Of a stretch of DNA of 64,000 nt, positions 1 through 8,909 are shown in pieces. Source of the stretch: Candidatus Nanopelagicales bacterium. Lineage in GTDB: Bacteria; Actinomycetota; Actinomycetes; S36-B12. The position numbers were made by a program, and so were the translations under genes. Location: the NCBI GenBank assembly GCA_017854795.1, contig JAFMHB010000003.1:77047-141046 (forward strand), read 5' to 3'. The notes under the pieces are model-generated. The model was not told the origin of the DNA. It made no database searches and saw only the letters and a list, made by a program, of their open reading frames with translations. Each line of letters begins with the position of its first letter. Positions within the stretch are counted from its first letter, which is position 1.

Positions 1-577
1 TCAACTCATCAGCGGCAGGGAGACGCCCGTTCTGTGACGGGGGAATGTAACGGTGACTAACCACGGGAAGTCCGTGTCGTTCGGCCGGGTCTGCCTGCCG
101 CTGGGGCATGAACGTCACCGAGAAAAGTGTTGTACCACGGGGTCGCTCAACTTTAAAATGCAGAAGTTCATTCGACGACACCCGATCATTTGACCTGCCC
201 CAATCCCACGTCATCGACGCTAGTTTTTTCGGATACCCCCAAATCTCTCGCCCTGCTGAAAGGGGTGCCTCGCTGTCCGTAAAGATCAACGGCAAGTACC
301 AATACAAGGCACCGTCGCTGTCACGCACCCGAATCAAGGTATAGCTTTCGTGGAACGGCCCAAACGTGCTCCATCGGTAATTGCACACCCGGATTTCACA
401 TTGGGCTGGGTTGTCAGCCACTTCAAGTCCGGGCGGAAGTAGCACTGCTAGGCCTTCTGCATCGGCGGTAAAGCACACGCTCACCTGCTCTGCATCGCGA
501 AATTGATATGGGGGTGGCCCGTAGAGCGATGCCCCCAAGGGCATCGAGTATCCAGCACTGTCAAAGTTGTAGGACAT
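1..577 (-). CDS. Acetoacetate decarboxylase family protein (partial, runs off the left edge)
   Basis: This gene is absent from the ORF track because it has no stop inside the window. Reading the minus strand from ATG at 577 gives 192 residues beginning MSYNFDSAGYSMPLG and still open at base 2. The stretch GREIWGYPKKLASM near residues 115-128 matches the acetoacetate decarboxylase signature, in which the lysine pair carries the Schiff-base lysine. Family members are about 250 residues, so some 50-60 C-terminal residues lie outside. An AAGGAGG ribosome site (581-587) sits 3 bases before the ATG. It is the last visible gene of the leftward carboxylase operon, about 40 bases after the thiolase. 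True family members decarboxylate acetoacetate to acetone; relatives catalyse other beta-keto acid or aldol chemistry. The family call is firm, the substrate unknown. Confidence 0.82.
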   Translation of the reverse strand, partial: MSYNFDSAGYSMPLGASLYGPPPYQFRDAEQVSVCFTADAEGLAVLLPPGLEVADNPAQCEIRVCNYRWSTFGPFHESYTLIRVRDSDGALYWYLPLIFTDSEAPLSAGREIWGYPKKLASMTWDWGRSNDRVSSNELLHFKVERPRGTTLFSVTFMPQRQADPAERHGLPVVSHRYIPPSQNGRLPAADEL

Positions 578-617
578 CGTCCTCCTTTTTCAATTTTGCA
601 CGAAACGGTGACTGTTC

Positions 618-1808
618 CTACGCCGGGTATCTCTCAATGATCGTTGCATTCGCCATACCACCGGACTCGCACATTGTCCACAGTCCATACCTGCCACTTA
701 TCTCTTCGAGACGGCCAACAAGTTGTGCGAGTAAGCGTCCACCGGAAGCTCCCACCGGATGACCGAAAGCGATAGCTCCTCCCCAAGGATTTACTCGCGA
801 TCGGTCGATATCAAACTCCGACTCCCAAGCCAACACAACAGAAGCAAAAGCTTCATTCACTTCGAAGGTGTCCATATCTTGCGCGTTCAGACCGGCCTTT
901 CGCAAAACTTTTTCGGTTGCAGGGATGATTCCTGTTAACATCAAAATCGGATCATCTCCTACCGCGCTTGTCGCAACAATTCGCGCCCGCGGCGTAAGTG
1001 AATACTCCTGCAATGCGCGCTCAGAGACCACAAGAGTTGCTGCTGCACCGTCGGTGATCTGCGATGAATTGCCTGCCGTAACCCCCCAACGGATTTCTGG
1101 GAATCTCTCCAACATCTCGGGTCGTTCGTATGCGACCTTGAGCCCGGAAAGAATTTCCACCGTGGTGGTGTCACGGATCCCCTCATCTGTTGTAACAACG
1201 CTTCCATCTGTTGTCACCGGGACTATGTCACGGGCTAATAAACCGTTGTCGCGATAACGTGCTGCTTGCTGGTGTGAGGTCGCCGCGTACTCGTCCATAG
1301 CTAGCCGATCTATGTTCCAGCGGCCAGCGATGATCTCCGCAGAAATACCTTGTCCAACGAGCCCCTCCGGCACTACCGCATGAAAACGGGGACCGAGCTC
1401 GTCACGCCCCATCCGGTTAAGTTTCATGGGGACCCGGCTCATCATCTCCACACCGCCAACTGCGATCACATCCATTTGACCGGAGGCCACCGTCGCTGCA
1501 GCGAAATGAACCGCCTGTTGGAATGAACCGCATTTGCGGTCAAGGGTGACTCCCGGCACGGATGATGGCCAGCCTGATGCGAGAACGGCATGCCGTGCAA
1601 TGTTTCCTGCTTGCTCACCCACTTGCTGAACACACCCAACGATCGTGTCCTCAATAAACCCTGGATCTATACCGGTGCGCTGTTGCAATGCAATCAAAAC
1701 GGTAGAGAGCAAGTCGACAGGATGGGTTGCGACAAGAGACCCTGACTCCCGACCACGCCCGAAGGGTGTGCGGACTACGTCGACGATGTAAGCATCCATG
1801 CCATGCAT
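618..1808 (-). CDS. Thiolase (acetyl-CoA acetyltransferase family)
   Basis: A degradative-type thiolase of about 396 residues that should cleave a beta-ketoacyl-CoA with free CoA. The nucleophilic cysteine lies in DRKCGSFQQA, the histidine in GGAIAFGHPVGASGG and the second cysteine in TMCESGGMANATI, so all three catalytic positions are present. It resembles the thiolase at 23603, which has the more usual DRQCGSSQQA. The ORF track opens at 1826. I favour ATG 1808 because GGTGAG lies 3 bases ahead; ATG 1799 (MDAYIVD) is also possible and best matches the usual family N-terminus. It follows the CoA ligase by under 40 bases and precedes the decarboxylase-family gene, so it is part of the carboxylase operon and may process the beta-ketoacyl-CoA made there. 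Substrate not predictable. Confidence 0.88.
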   Translation of the reverse strand: MHGMDAYIVDVVRTPFGRGRESGSLVATHPVDLLSTVLIALQQRTGIDPGFIEDTIVGCVQQVGEQAGNIARHAVLASGWPSSVPGVTLDRKCGSFQQAVHFAAATVASGQMDVIAVGGVEMMSRVPMKLNRMGRDELGPRFHAVVPEGLVGQGISAEIIAGRWNIDRLAMDEYAATSHQQAARYRDNGLLARDIVPVTTDGSVVTTDEGIRDTTTVEILSGLKVAYERPEMLERFPEIRWGVTAGNSSQITDGAAATLVVSERALQEYSLTPRARIVATSAVGDDPILMLTGIIPATEKVLRKAGLNAQDMDTFEVNEAFASVVLAWESEFDIDRSRVNPWGGAIAFGHPVGASGGRLLAQLVGRLEEISGRYGLWTMCESGGMANATIIERYPA

Positions 1809-1845
1809 CTTCTCACCAGCTTCCATCTCGTAAGTGGATCTCGGA

Positions 1846-3321
1846 CTAGCGGCCTAAGCGCTCCCGTTCCTTATCGCGCACCTCGCGTCGGAGAATCTTC
1901 GCGGCCGGGCTTTTGGGCAGTACCGGCCAGATAGCAATACTTCGAGGGCGCTTGTATTTTGGTACCCGATCTGCAACAAAGTCCAGGAGTTCTTGTTCTG
2001 AAACGTCGAAGCGCACTGCGACCACGCCATGGACAATCTCTCCCCACGTGTCGTCAGGGATGCCCACGACAGCTGCTTCTTTCACTGCAGGATGGTCGTT
2101 TAATGCGTCCTCGACCTCACGTGGATACACATTCGAACCACCGCTGATAATCATGTCGTTCTTTCGGTCGACGAGAAAAACGTACCCCTCCTCGTCCAAG
2201 TAACCGAGGTCACCGGTATGCAGCCAGCCATTTCGAATGGTCTGTTCAGTAAGTTCTGGTTTATTCCAATAGCCCTTCATCAACAAAGGTCCCCGGGCTA
2301 CCACTTCACCAATTTCGCCGGGCGGCAAGAAGTTATCGTCCTCGTCCATGGCCGCTACTTCCATCAAGGTGTAGGCCCGACCAGCAGATCCGATACGGTC
2401 ATGCTCTTCGGGCTGGAGGACCGTGATTGCCATCGGTGCCTCACTTTGTCCGTAGGACTGTGCAAGAACCTTGCCAAATATGCGCTGTGCTTTCTCGGAA
2501 ACCGACGGTGGAATCGGTGATGCTCCCCAGCACAGTCGTCGCAGTGAAGAGGTGTCGAAGTCATCCACACCAGGAACGTCAATAACGAGCGCAATCATGG
2601 TAGGGACCAAGAAGCTGTAGGAGGCTTTGGTTGATTGAAGTTCTTCGAGCCAAGTTTTTGCGTCAAACTTCGTCATGATGAGACTGCGAGCACCTCGCGC
2701 GAAGGAGGGAAGGAAGTACGCACCACTCGCATGAATAATCGGCGCCGCATGCAAAAAGGTGTCGTCTTGCCCAATGTCAGGCATTAGGTCGATGAGAAAG
2801 TTTGCAACTTCAGCATGCTCACCACGCATTGTCAACGTGACAGCTTTGGGCATCCCGGTTGTGCCACCGGTATAGCCCAGTCGATACGGCGCTTCCGGGT
2901 CGCGAGGCACGTAGCACTGTTCGTGCGGACCATTCCAGGCATTGTCCCTTAACCAAGAGACATCGGCTTCAAAAATAATGTCCGCACCACCCGGTGGGCG
3001 GTTACCGTTGTGGACGATAGCCCGACAGCCGGCATCTTCCAGCTTGTAGCTGTTCTGGGCCTGCGTGTCATTCTCGTTCAGCGGTACACGTACTAAACCG
3101 GATTTAGCCAACGAGTAGTACATGACGAGACACTCGATACCGTTAGGCAGCATTACACCAACACGGTCCCCGGGAAGTAATCCCTGAGCGATGAGCTGGT
3201 TGCCGATTCGGTCAGTTGCGGCGTCAAACTCGTTAAACGAAACAACTCGACCTTCGCATTCAAGTGCCGGCTTATCCCCAAAACGCCGCGCACTCTGTCT
3301 AATCAAGGCACCGATATCCAA
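1846..3321 (-). CDS. AMP-forming acyl-CoA ligase
   Basis: A 491-residue member of the ANL (acyl-CoA synthetase) superfamily, expected to adenylate a carboxylic acid and transfer it to CoA. The phosphate-binding loop is YTGGTTGMPKAV, the hinge region includes GWLHTGDLGYLDEEG and DRKNDMIISGGSNVYP, and the C-terminal catalytic lysine is in AAKILRRE. The start is a TTG: AGGAG lies 7-8 bases upstream, while the nearby upstream ATG hits a stop after two codons. It sits 34 bases after the carboxyltransferase and just before the thiolase, so the order carboxylase, ligase, thiolase suggests it activates the carboxylated product. The second ligase at 8906 occupies the equivalent place in the opposite arm. 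The acid is unknown. Confidence 0.88.
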   Translation of the reverse strand: MDIGALIRQSARRFGDKPALECEGRVVSFNEFDAATDRIGNQLIAQGLLPGDRVGVMLPNGIECLVMYYSLAKSGLVRVPLNENDTQAQNSYKLEDAGCRAIVHNGNRPPGGADIIFEADVSWLRDNAWNGPHEQCYVPRDPEAPYRLGYTGGTTGMPKAVTLTMRGEHAEVANFLIDLMPDIGQDDTFLHAAPIIHASGAYFLPSFARGARSLIMTKFDAKTWLEELQSTKASYSFLVPTMIALVIDVPGVDDFDTSSLRRLCWGASPIPPSVSEKAQRIFGKVLAQSYGQSEAPMAITVLQPEEHDRIGSAGRAYTLMEVAAMDEDDNFLPPGEIGEVVARGPLLMKGYWNKPELTEQTIRNGWLHTGDLGYLDEEGYVFLVDRKNDMIISGGSNVYPREVEDALNDHPAVKEAAVVGIPDDTWGEIVHGVVAVRFDVSEQELLDFVADRVPKYKRPRSIAIWPVLPKSPAAKILRREVRDKERERLGR

Positions 3322-3355
3322 GGTAGTACTCCTAGTTCATTATTCGAAGGTGTAT

Positions 3356-4810
3356 TTAGCGTTTGAGTGTGACGCTGAGATCGCCCTGCGTGTAACCCAA
3401 GTATTGGGAGGCTGTATTCGCCACCATTTCGCGCACGAGGGTCACTTCGGGTGAATCCGGGTATGAAAGATCAGTCTTAACCGGACCGGCGGCAAGCATC
3501 GCATCTACATCTGGGCCGGGAATGAGGTAACGCAGAATCAATTCCTCGTCAGAGAGATTTTCACCTAACTGATTGCGAATCTCTTTGAGTGATGGGTCAG
3601 GCCGTTCCCACACCAGGAATTCCTTACCGCGCTTACTGGAGAAAGCTTTATCCATAACCTCAGAACTAACCTCACCCGGGATTGGCCCCATGTGGCCTGC
3701 CAAGTACATGAGGTTTTCATCGGGGAAGACTGTGTATCGCTCTTCGTTGACAAGGTTGAGCAGAGCCTGAATACCCACAAGTTGAGAATACGGCGTTGCC
3801 ATGATGGGAAATCCCATCTCCTCACGTACGACACTAATCTCTTCTAGGAGTTCGCCGTAGCGATCTCCCATTCCGTATTGGTGCAACTGGTTAATTAAAG
3901 TGCCTGTCATTCCGCCGGGCAACTGGTGCGCGGAATGCGCAAGGTTGTATTCCCGAGGAGCTCCGAGTGTGTAGCCCTCAGCCTCGGCAACTCGGGTTAG
4001 GTGTTCTGAGATTCGTGGGATCAGGGACTCGTCAAGGTTGGTCTCAAAGCCCAGTCGACGCATATTGTCCGCAGTGATGTCAACCGACGGCATCGAAGGA
4101 CCGTTAGCCATCGGGCCCATTGCTGTATGCAAGATATGAATCCCCGCTTTGGCAGCTGTGAGGTAGTTCAGGGTGCTGATCCCGGTCGTGTTGTGGAAAT
4201 GTGCTTCCAGCGGGACCCCGTTAGCGGCCTCAACCATGCGCGGTATCCAGGTTGCTGCACGCTCGGGTGAAAGCACGCCGGCTTCGTCACCCAAGATAAT
4301 CGTTTCAGTACCCCAAGTAGACATTTCGCGAACAATGTTTGCGTAGAAGTCGTCTGTGTGTACCGGCGAATCAGCGAACATAACTTGCGGAGCGGACTGT
4401 GCGCCTGCATCCTGAACGATGCCACTCATCCACTTCATTTCATCAAGGTTGAATAAGCAGTCGAAGATCCACATGCTGCCGATACCGTGCTTCACCAAAG
4501 TTCGAACCCACAGTTCCAAGATCGACCTCGGTGTCAAGCCCATTCCGACAATGGCATTGGCTCGGGATCCAGCTCTCAGTCGACTCTTCGGCATGGCTGC
4601 TCGAATTAGGTCAAGACCCTCCCACGGATTTTCGCGGCAATAACGAACAAGGACTTCCATCAGACTGGAGCCGGTTAAGTCGACAATGTGATAACCCATG
4701 CTGTCTATGTCAGCGGCAATGGGAAGGCTATGACCCGCACGCATCCGCATACCCCACAGACTTTGTTGGCCATCGCGGAGGGTTTGGTCGATGAACTTGA
4801 TTTCGGTCAC
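3356..4810 (-). CDS. PycB/OadA-like carboxyltransferase subunit, copy 1
   Basis: The track ORF starts at 4885, but I place the start at GTG 4810, overlapping the biotin carboxylase stop as GTGA; the 484-residue product then begins at the same point as its 486-residue paralog at 10432. The N-terminal TIM barrel opens with DQTLRDGQQSLWGMRM, equivalent to DTTFRDAHQSL of pyruvate carboxylase. The C-terminal half has QLPGGMTGTL and ATPYSQLVGIQ, as in the conserved PYC/OADA domain. There is no biotinyl domain, consistent with the separate carrier protein. The metal motif is retained as HFHN. The usual metal-binding carboxylated lysine (KDMAG context) is replaced (ILGDEAGVL) and the substrate threonine region GTSQPS reads GPSMPS. 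It therefore probably accepts carboxylate from biotin but uses something other than pyruvate. A lyase role is less likely but possible. Confidence 0.8.
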   Translation of the reverse strand: MTEIKFIDQTLRDGQQSLWGMRMRAGHSLPIAADIDSMGYHIVDLTGSSLMEVLVRYCRENPWEGLDLIRAAMPKSRLRAGSRANAIVGMGLTPRSILELWVRTLVKHGIGSMWIFDCLFNLDEMKWMSGIVQDAGAQSAPQVMFADSPVHTDDFYANIVREMSTWGTETIILGDEAGVLSPERAATWIPRMVEAANGVPLEAHFHNTTGISTLNYLTAAKAGIHILHTAMGPMANGPSMPSVDITADNMRRLGFETNLDESLIPRISEHLTRVAEAEGYTLGAPREYNLAHSAHQLPGGMTGTLINQLHQYGMGDRYGELLEEISVVREEMGFPIMATPYSQLVGIQALLNLVNEERYTVFPDENLMYLAGHMGPIPGEVSSEVMDKAFSSKRGKEFLVWERPDPSLKEIRNQLGENLSDEELILRYLIPGPDVDAMLAAGPVKTDLSYPDSPEVTLVREMVANTASQYLGYTQGDLSVTLKR

Positions 4811-6204
4811 GATGGCATCTTCTCCTTGGATTCGTTGTCTTGGTTCTCGTTTGTCCAGCGGGGTAGGAAGTCCTGTTCGACCCACCGCGTGTGGTGTCGC
4901 TGTTGCGCGAAGTCTTGGTCTGCGACAACACTGATCAGAAACTCTCGATTTGTTGTCACTCCATCGACTTTCAGGTGCTTGAGTGCCCGGCCCATTCGCG
5001 TTACCGCGTCACCGCGATCCGAGCCGTGCGTGAGCACCTTCGCGATCATCGAGTCGTAGTAGGGTGGAATCAGATATCCGCCGTAGACGTGGCTATCAAC
5101 GCGGACCCCTCCTCCTTGAGGTGGAATCCACTTTGTCACACGACCGGGCGCAGGCATGAAGTTATTTCGGGGGTCCTCAGCATTGACCCGGCACTCAATT
5201 GCATGGCCCGTGAGGTGGACCTCCGCTTGAGTAATCGACAGTGGCTCTCCCGCGGCAATACGCAACTGCTCGCGAACAATGTCAACTCCGGTAACGAGTT
5301 CGGTGACGGGGTGCTCAACCTGCACCCGCGTGTTCACTTCAAGAAAGGCGAACTCTCCCGTGATTGCGTCGACGACAAACTCAACAGTTGCAGCGCCTAC
5401 GTAGTCCAGCGCCCGGCAGAGTTCAACAGCAGAAACATGCAGTGCCTCTCGCACCTCCAGTGGTATCGAAATAGCAGGAGCTTCTTCCACGACCTTTTGA
5501 TATCGGCGCTGGGCCGAGCAGTCACGCTCACCCAAGTGAATTACATGACCATGCATGTCGGCCAAGATTTGAACCTCTACGTGCCGCGCTTGTGTAATGA
5601 ACTTCTCAACATAAACGCGACCGTCACCAAAGGCTTGCAGGGCTTCGTTGCTGGCTGATGCATACTTTTCATCAAGGTCGGAAAGCTCGTTGACAAGCAC
5701 CATGCCACGACCACCACCGCCGGCCGCCGCCTTCAAGAGAACGGGTAACCCAATTGCCTCTACTTGGGTGCGCGCTGCCTCGAGACTTTCAAGTGCTGCG
5801 CTACCGGCACCGGTATTGATACCCACTGACTCGGCCACAGCGCGTGCCTGAATTTTGTCCCCTCCTCGGCGAATTGTTTCACCTGAGGGTCCGATAAAAA
5901 TAATTCCGTTTTCAACGCATGCATCAGCAAGTTCAGGGCGTTCCGCGAGGAAACCATACCCGGGGTGGAGCGCATCACAGCCGGTTGCAAGTGCTGCTTG
6001 CATTACCCGATTTATATCTAAATAACTTTCCGTCGAGGCCCCTGGGCCAATGCACACCACGTAGTCGGCCAAGTAGGCAGCCATACTCTCCCGATCAGCC
6101 TCGGACACGATTGCGACAGACTCCACACCTTCATCCGCGCATGCGCGAATGATGCGGACCGCAATCTCGCCGCGGTTTGCAACTAGGACTCTTCGAAGGG
6201 CCAT
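4807..6204 (-). CDS. Biotin carboxylase subunit
   Basis: A 465-residue stand-alone biotin carboxylase, which uses ATP and bicarbonate to carboxylate biotin on the carrier protein. The N-terminal MALRRVLVANRGEIAVRI is typical. The ATP-grasp glycine loop is AAGGGGRGM, and the catalytic segments GERDCSAQRRYQKVVEEAP and EVNTRVQVEHPVTE are intact. Length fits the AccC family (about 450). It follows the carrier protein by 8 bases and its stop overlaps the carboxyltransferase start. No second biotin carboxylase exists in the window, so this subunit presumably serves both carboxyltransferases (3356 and 10432). The long plus-strand ORF at 4891-5658 is its shadow. Confidence 0.93.
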   Translation of the reverse strand: MALRRVLVANRGEIAVRIIRACADEGVESVAIVSEADRESMAAYLADYVVCIGPGASTESYLDINRVMQAALATGCDALHPGYGFLAERPELADACVENGIIFIGPSGETIRRGGDKIQARAVAESVGINTGAGSAALESLEAARTQVEAIGLPVLLKAAAGGGGRGMVLVNELSDLDEKYASASNEALQAFGDGRVYVEKFITQARHVEVQILADMHGHVIHLGERDCSAQRRYQKVVEEAPAISIPLEVREALHVSAVELCRALDYVGAATVEFVVDAITGEFAFLEVNTRVQVEHPVTELVTGVDIVREQLRIAAGEPLSITQAEVHLTGHAIECRVNAEDPRNNFMPAPGRVTKWIPPQGGGVRVDSHVYGGYLIPPYYDSMIAKVLTHGSDRGDAVTRMGRALKHLKVDGVTTNREFLISVVADQDFAQQRHHTRWVEQDFLPRWTNENQDNESKEKMPS

Positions 6205-6212
6205 CGATGCCG

Positions 6213-6743
6213 CTACTCGTGTGGGCGAATAACGACGAGGAGTTGTCCAAACTCGACCATCTGACCGTTATCCGGTTCAACAGCTACGACTGTGCCAGAT
6301 ACACCAGCCTTGACGTGGTTCATCAGTTTCATGACTTCGACGATCCCGACGGTATCTTCTGCGTCTACCTCTTGGCCGATGGTCACGAACTCGGGGGCCC
6401 CCGGCTGAGGTGAGCGCCAAAAAAGTCCCAGGGAAGGTGCCTTGACGCTATGGCCGTCTACCGAATTGCTGGCGACCGCGGGCTGACCAGCGCTCGAATG
6501 TGTCTCAACGTCAGACGCGGGGGTGGCAGCAGGGCTGTCCTGCGGAGCGGGAGTTGCAACGGGGGGAGGAGCTATCGTCTGGGAAACGGCAAGCCCTGAA
6601 TTGCGGTCCGCAGAAACCTCGGGGGGGCGCCCTGTTCTGGTCAGTTCAAGGGTTGTATCTCCAATTCGAACGGACATTTCACCCCAGTCGGATGCATCAA
6701 AAGTAGCAACGAGCGCTTTGATATCTTCCGGGGTGAGGGCCAT
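6213..6743 (-). CDS. Biotin carboxyl carrier protein (AccB type)
   Basis: A 176-residue carrier whose lysine in EVMKLMN is the biotin attachment site. The C-terminal 80 residues look like AccB rather than a pyruvate carboxylase carrier: the AccB thumb is present as LFWRSPQPGAPEFVTIGQ. The N-terminal part (about residues 1-35) is a small alpha/beta AccB-like region, then a Pro/Ala-rich linker of about 60 residues. The motif has Val where EAMKMMN has Ala. The track ORF opens at 6917; ATG 6743 is preferred because GAAAGG lies 6 bases before it, with ATG 6749 as alternative. It is the first gene of the leftward operon and faces the GntR regulator. An AccB-type carrier paired with PycB-type carboxyltransferases is an unusual mix. 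Confidence 0.9.
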   Translation of the reverse strand: MALTPEDIKALVATFDASDWGEMSVRIGDTTLELTRTGRPPEVSADRNSGLAVSQTIAPPPVATPAPQDSPAATPASDVETHSSAGQPAVASNSVDGHSVKAPSLGLFWRSPQPGAPEFVTIGQEVDAEDTVGIVEVMKLMNHVKAGVSGTVVAVEPDNGQMVEFGQLLVVIRPHE

Positions 6744-6749
6744 GGCCAT

Positions 6750-6897
6750 CCTTTCGACTTGGGTATCCACAGGATTCCCATAACTAACACAGAGGTCCGA
6801 TGTTTGATGCATACTAGTGCCAGGGAGGAACCAAGACAATGAGAACTCTAAAAATAGTCCGTTCGGCTTTCGCGGTCGCAAACCAGAATGAACGCGG
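6750..6897. promoter_or_regulatory. Divergent control region between the two carboxylase arms
   Basis: This 148-base gap must hold the promoters for the leftward carboxylase operon and the rightward GntR operon. It contains AGGTCCGATGT (6793-6803), which matches the ACATCTGATGT palindrome found at 13560 and 23458 in 8 of 11 positions, followed by GATGCATAC with an ATGCAT core. No unambiguous -35/-10 pair can be assigned. Control by the adjacent GntR protein is inference. Confidence 0.5.
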
Positions 6898-7674
6898 ATG
6901 AGCGTCACCGACAGCACAATAGTTAAAATTCGCGATCTGATCGTGAGTGGTCAAATCAAGCCAGGTGATCGTCTGCCCCCAGAGCAAGAACTCGCCCTCT
7001 CCATGGGAATCTCACGAAGTTCGCTTCGTGAAGCCGTCAAAGCACTGAGTCAGGCAAAAGTACTCGACGTACGACGAGGAGATGGCACCTATGTGACCAG
7101 CCTCGAGCCCCAATTGCTGTTGTCCGGATTGTCCTTCGTCATTGATCTGATGGAAGACCGGACTCTCGCTGACATTTTTGAGGTCCGCAAACTCCTAGAA
7201 CCATCGTCGACCGCCCTTGCTGCGCAGCGAATCACCGATGTGCAACTGGAGGAACTTCGAGCCAGCATGGTCTCAATGCGTGAGGCCCACGACCCAGAAG
7301 AACTCGTTATCCGCGATATGGACTTCCACGCCCAGATTGCAGAGGCGACTGGTAACGCCAGCCTCTGCTCAATCCTTGATGCAATCTCTTCCCGTGCTGT
7401 ACGTGCTCGCGTGTGGCGCGCCTCGATGGTCGGCATGAAAACGATGACGTTGTCAGCACACCAACTCATTCTTGAAGCCCTTACCGACCGTGACCCTTCG
7501 CTGGCGCACGCGGCCGCAACCGTCCATGTCTCGGAATCAGAACGTTGGTTAAATGAGCACCTCTCAGTGCAAAAGCCTCACGGAAAAGTACCTTCGCGCA
7601 GCAATACGCAAATTCACGGTGAGACCCACATGCAAATGACTCAGACCCCCGTTGAACAAGGAGCTGTAACGTGA
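6898..7674 (+). CDS. GntR-family transcriptional regulator (FadR subfamily)
   Basis: A 258-residue regulator with an N-terminal winged helix (residues about 5-70, including GDRLPPEQELALSMGISRSS and a VRRGDGTYV wing) and a C-terminal all-helical FCD ligand domain (about 85-225, with FEVRKLLEPSS and DMDFHAQIAEATGN). FadR-type FCD proteins commonly sense acyl-CoAs or organic acids. The final 25 residues extend beyond the domain. The stop overlaps the start of the downstream thiolase as GTGA, so regulator and pathway genes are co-translated. Position between the two arms makes it the obvious local regulator. The ATG has only a weak upstream ribosome site, so the exact start is uncertain. Confidence 0.9.
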   Translation: MSVTDSTIVKIRDLIVSGQIKPGDRLPPEQELALSMGISRSSLREAVKALSQAKVLDVRRGDGTYVTSLEPQLLLSGLSFVIDLMEDRTLADIFEVRKLLEPSSTALAAQRITDVQLEELRASMVSMREAHDPEELVIRDMDFHAQIAEATGNASLCSILDAISSRAVRARVWRASMVGMKTMTLSAHQLILEALTDRDPSLAHAAATVHVSESERWLNEHLSVQKPHGKVPSRSNTQIHGETHMQMTQTPVEQGAVT

Positions 7675-8909
7675 GTGATCCGATTGTCCTTTCTGGTGTG
7701 GGTATCACCCCATTCGGTCGGCAGCCCGAAGAAACAGTGGCATCATTGGCTGCTGCCGCTACGGCTGCAGCAATCCTTGACTCAGGGATTGCGCCAGCTG
7801 ATATCGGGGTTGTTGTATTTGCAAACTCAACTCAGGGGGCAATGGACGGGCAACATGGGATCCGCGGGCAGTTGGCCCTGTCCGGGATCGACCTCGGTGT
7901 TGTCCCGATTATCAATGTGGAAAACGCCTGCTGTAGCGCCACAACCGCACTTCAAGTTGCAACGGCCTACGTTCGCGCCGGAATGGCACGACATGCTTTG
8001 GTCGTCGGGTCCGAAGTGATGACCCAAGCAAAACCTGAAGCAATCCTGGCCGCCTTCGAGGGGAGTTGGGATGTCGCTCATCGCGATGAGAGCATTGCTC
8101 GGCTAACTGACTGGGGCAGCGGAACACCTGCACCCGCGGATGCCATCGAATTAGCCAGTCGCACAGTCTTCATGGACATATATGCCGCTTTTGCGCGTGA
8201 TCATATGACCCGATTTGGGAGCACTGCCGAACAGTTTGCCGCCGTGAGCGCGAAGAATCACATGCACTCGGTTCACAACCCCAACGCTCAGTTCCAGAAG
8301 CCCTTCACGGTGGAGGAGATTCTGGCCAGCAAACAAGTTGTGTGGCCACTCACCGTTCCGATGTGCTCACCCATCAGTGATGGAGCAGCCGCAGCCGTGG
8401 TGTCACATCTCGCCGATGCAGCATCTCCTGACCGGGCCATTGTCATTCGCGGCATTGCCCTCGGACATGGAGGCGCTTGGGATGGTAAAGATCCCCAAGA
8501 TCACGTCAGTCATCGCACGGCACTACGTGCTTATCAAGAAGCAGGCCTCACACCCGCGGACGTCGACGTCGCAGAAGTACATGACGCCACAGCGGTGGGT
8601 GAAGTTCAACAGATCGAACATATGGGACTTGTTCCCTATGGTGATGGCGGCGCGGCAGCACAGCGCGGCGATACAGCAATTGGAGGATCGATTCCTGTTA
8701 ATCCTTCGGGAGGATTGGAATCACGCGGACACCCAATTGGCGCGACCGGACTAGCACAAATTCATGAACTCGTCACTCAACTTCGGGGTGATGCGGGGGC
8801 GCGACAGGTTGACGGTGCGCGGATTGCGCTTGCTGAAAATAGTGGCGGACTTGTCGGGGTAGAGGAGGCCGCCGTGGCGGTGACGCTGCTCGAGGCGCGG
8901 GGCAAATGA
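7671..8909 (+). CDS. SCP2/lipid-transfer-type thiolase
   Basis: A 412-residue thiolase-superfamily protein of the sterol-carrier-protein-X type. The nucleophile cysteine region is NVENACCSATTAL and the catalytic histidine region is GGLESRGHPIGATGL. The C-terminal loop ENSGG lacks the second catalytic cysteine of classical thiolases, as is usual in this subfamily. The start is GTG 7671, overlapping the GntR stop, with AAGGAG about 8 bases upstream. Relatives cleave branched or steroid side-chain beta-ketoacyl-CoAs, sometimes with a DUF35 partner; no DUF35 gene is seen here. It is the thiolase of the rightward arm and overlaps the ligase by 4 bases. Substrate unknown. Confidence 0.85.
   Translation: MSDPIVLSGVGITPFGRQPEETVASLAAAATAAAILDSGIAPADIGVVVFANSTQGAMDGQHGIRGQLALSGIDLGVVPIINVENACCSATTALQVATAYVRAGMARHALVVGSEVMTQAKPEAILAAFEGSWDVAHRDESIARLTDWGSGTPAPADAIELASRTVFMDIYAAFARDHMTRFGSTAEQFAAVSAKNHMHSVHNPNAQFQKPFTVEEILASKQVVWPLTVPMCSPISDGAAAAVVSHLADAASPDRAIVIRGIALGHGGAWDGKDPQDHVSHRTALRAYQEAGLTPADVDVAEVHDATAVGEVQQIEHMGLVPYGDGGAAAQRGDTAIGGSIPVNPSGGLESRGHPIGATGLAQIHELVTQLRGDAGARQVDGARIALAENSGGLVGVEEAAVAVTLLEARGK

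Noticed and set aside
4891-5658. Plus-strand ORF of 255 residues
   Set aside because: It lies wholly antisense to the biotin carboxylase, whose motifs are unambiguous; no ribosome site and no recognisable domain.
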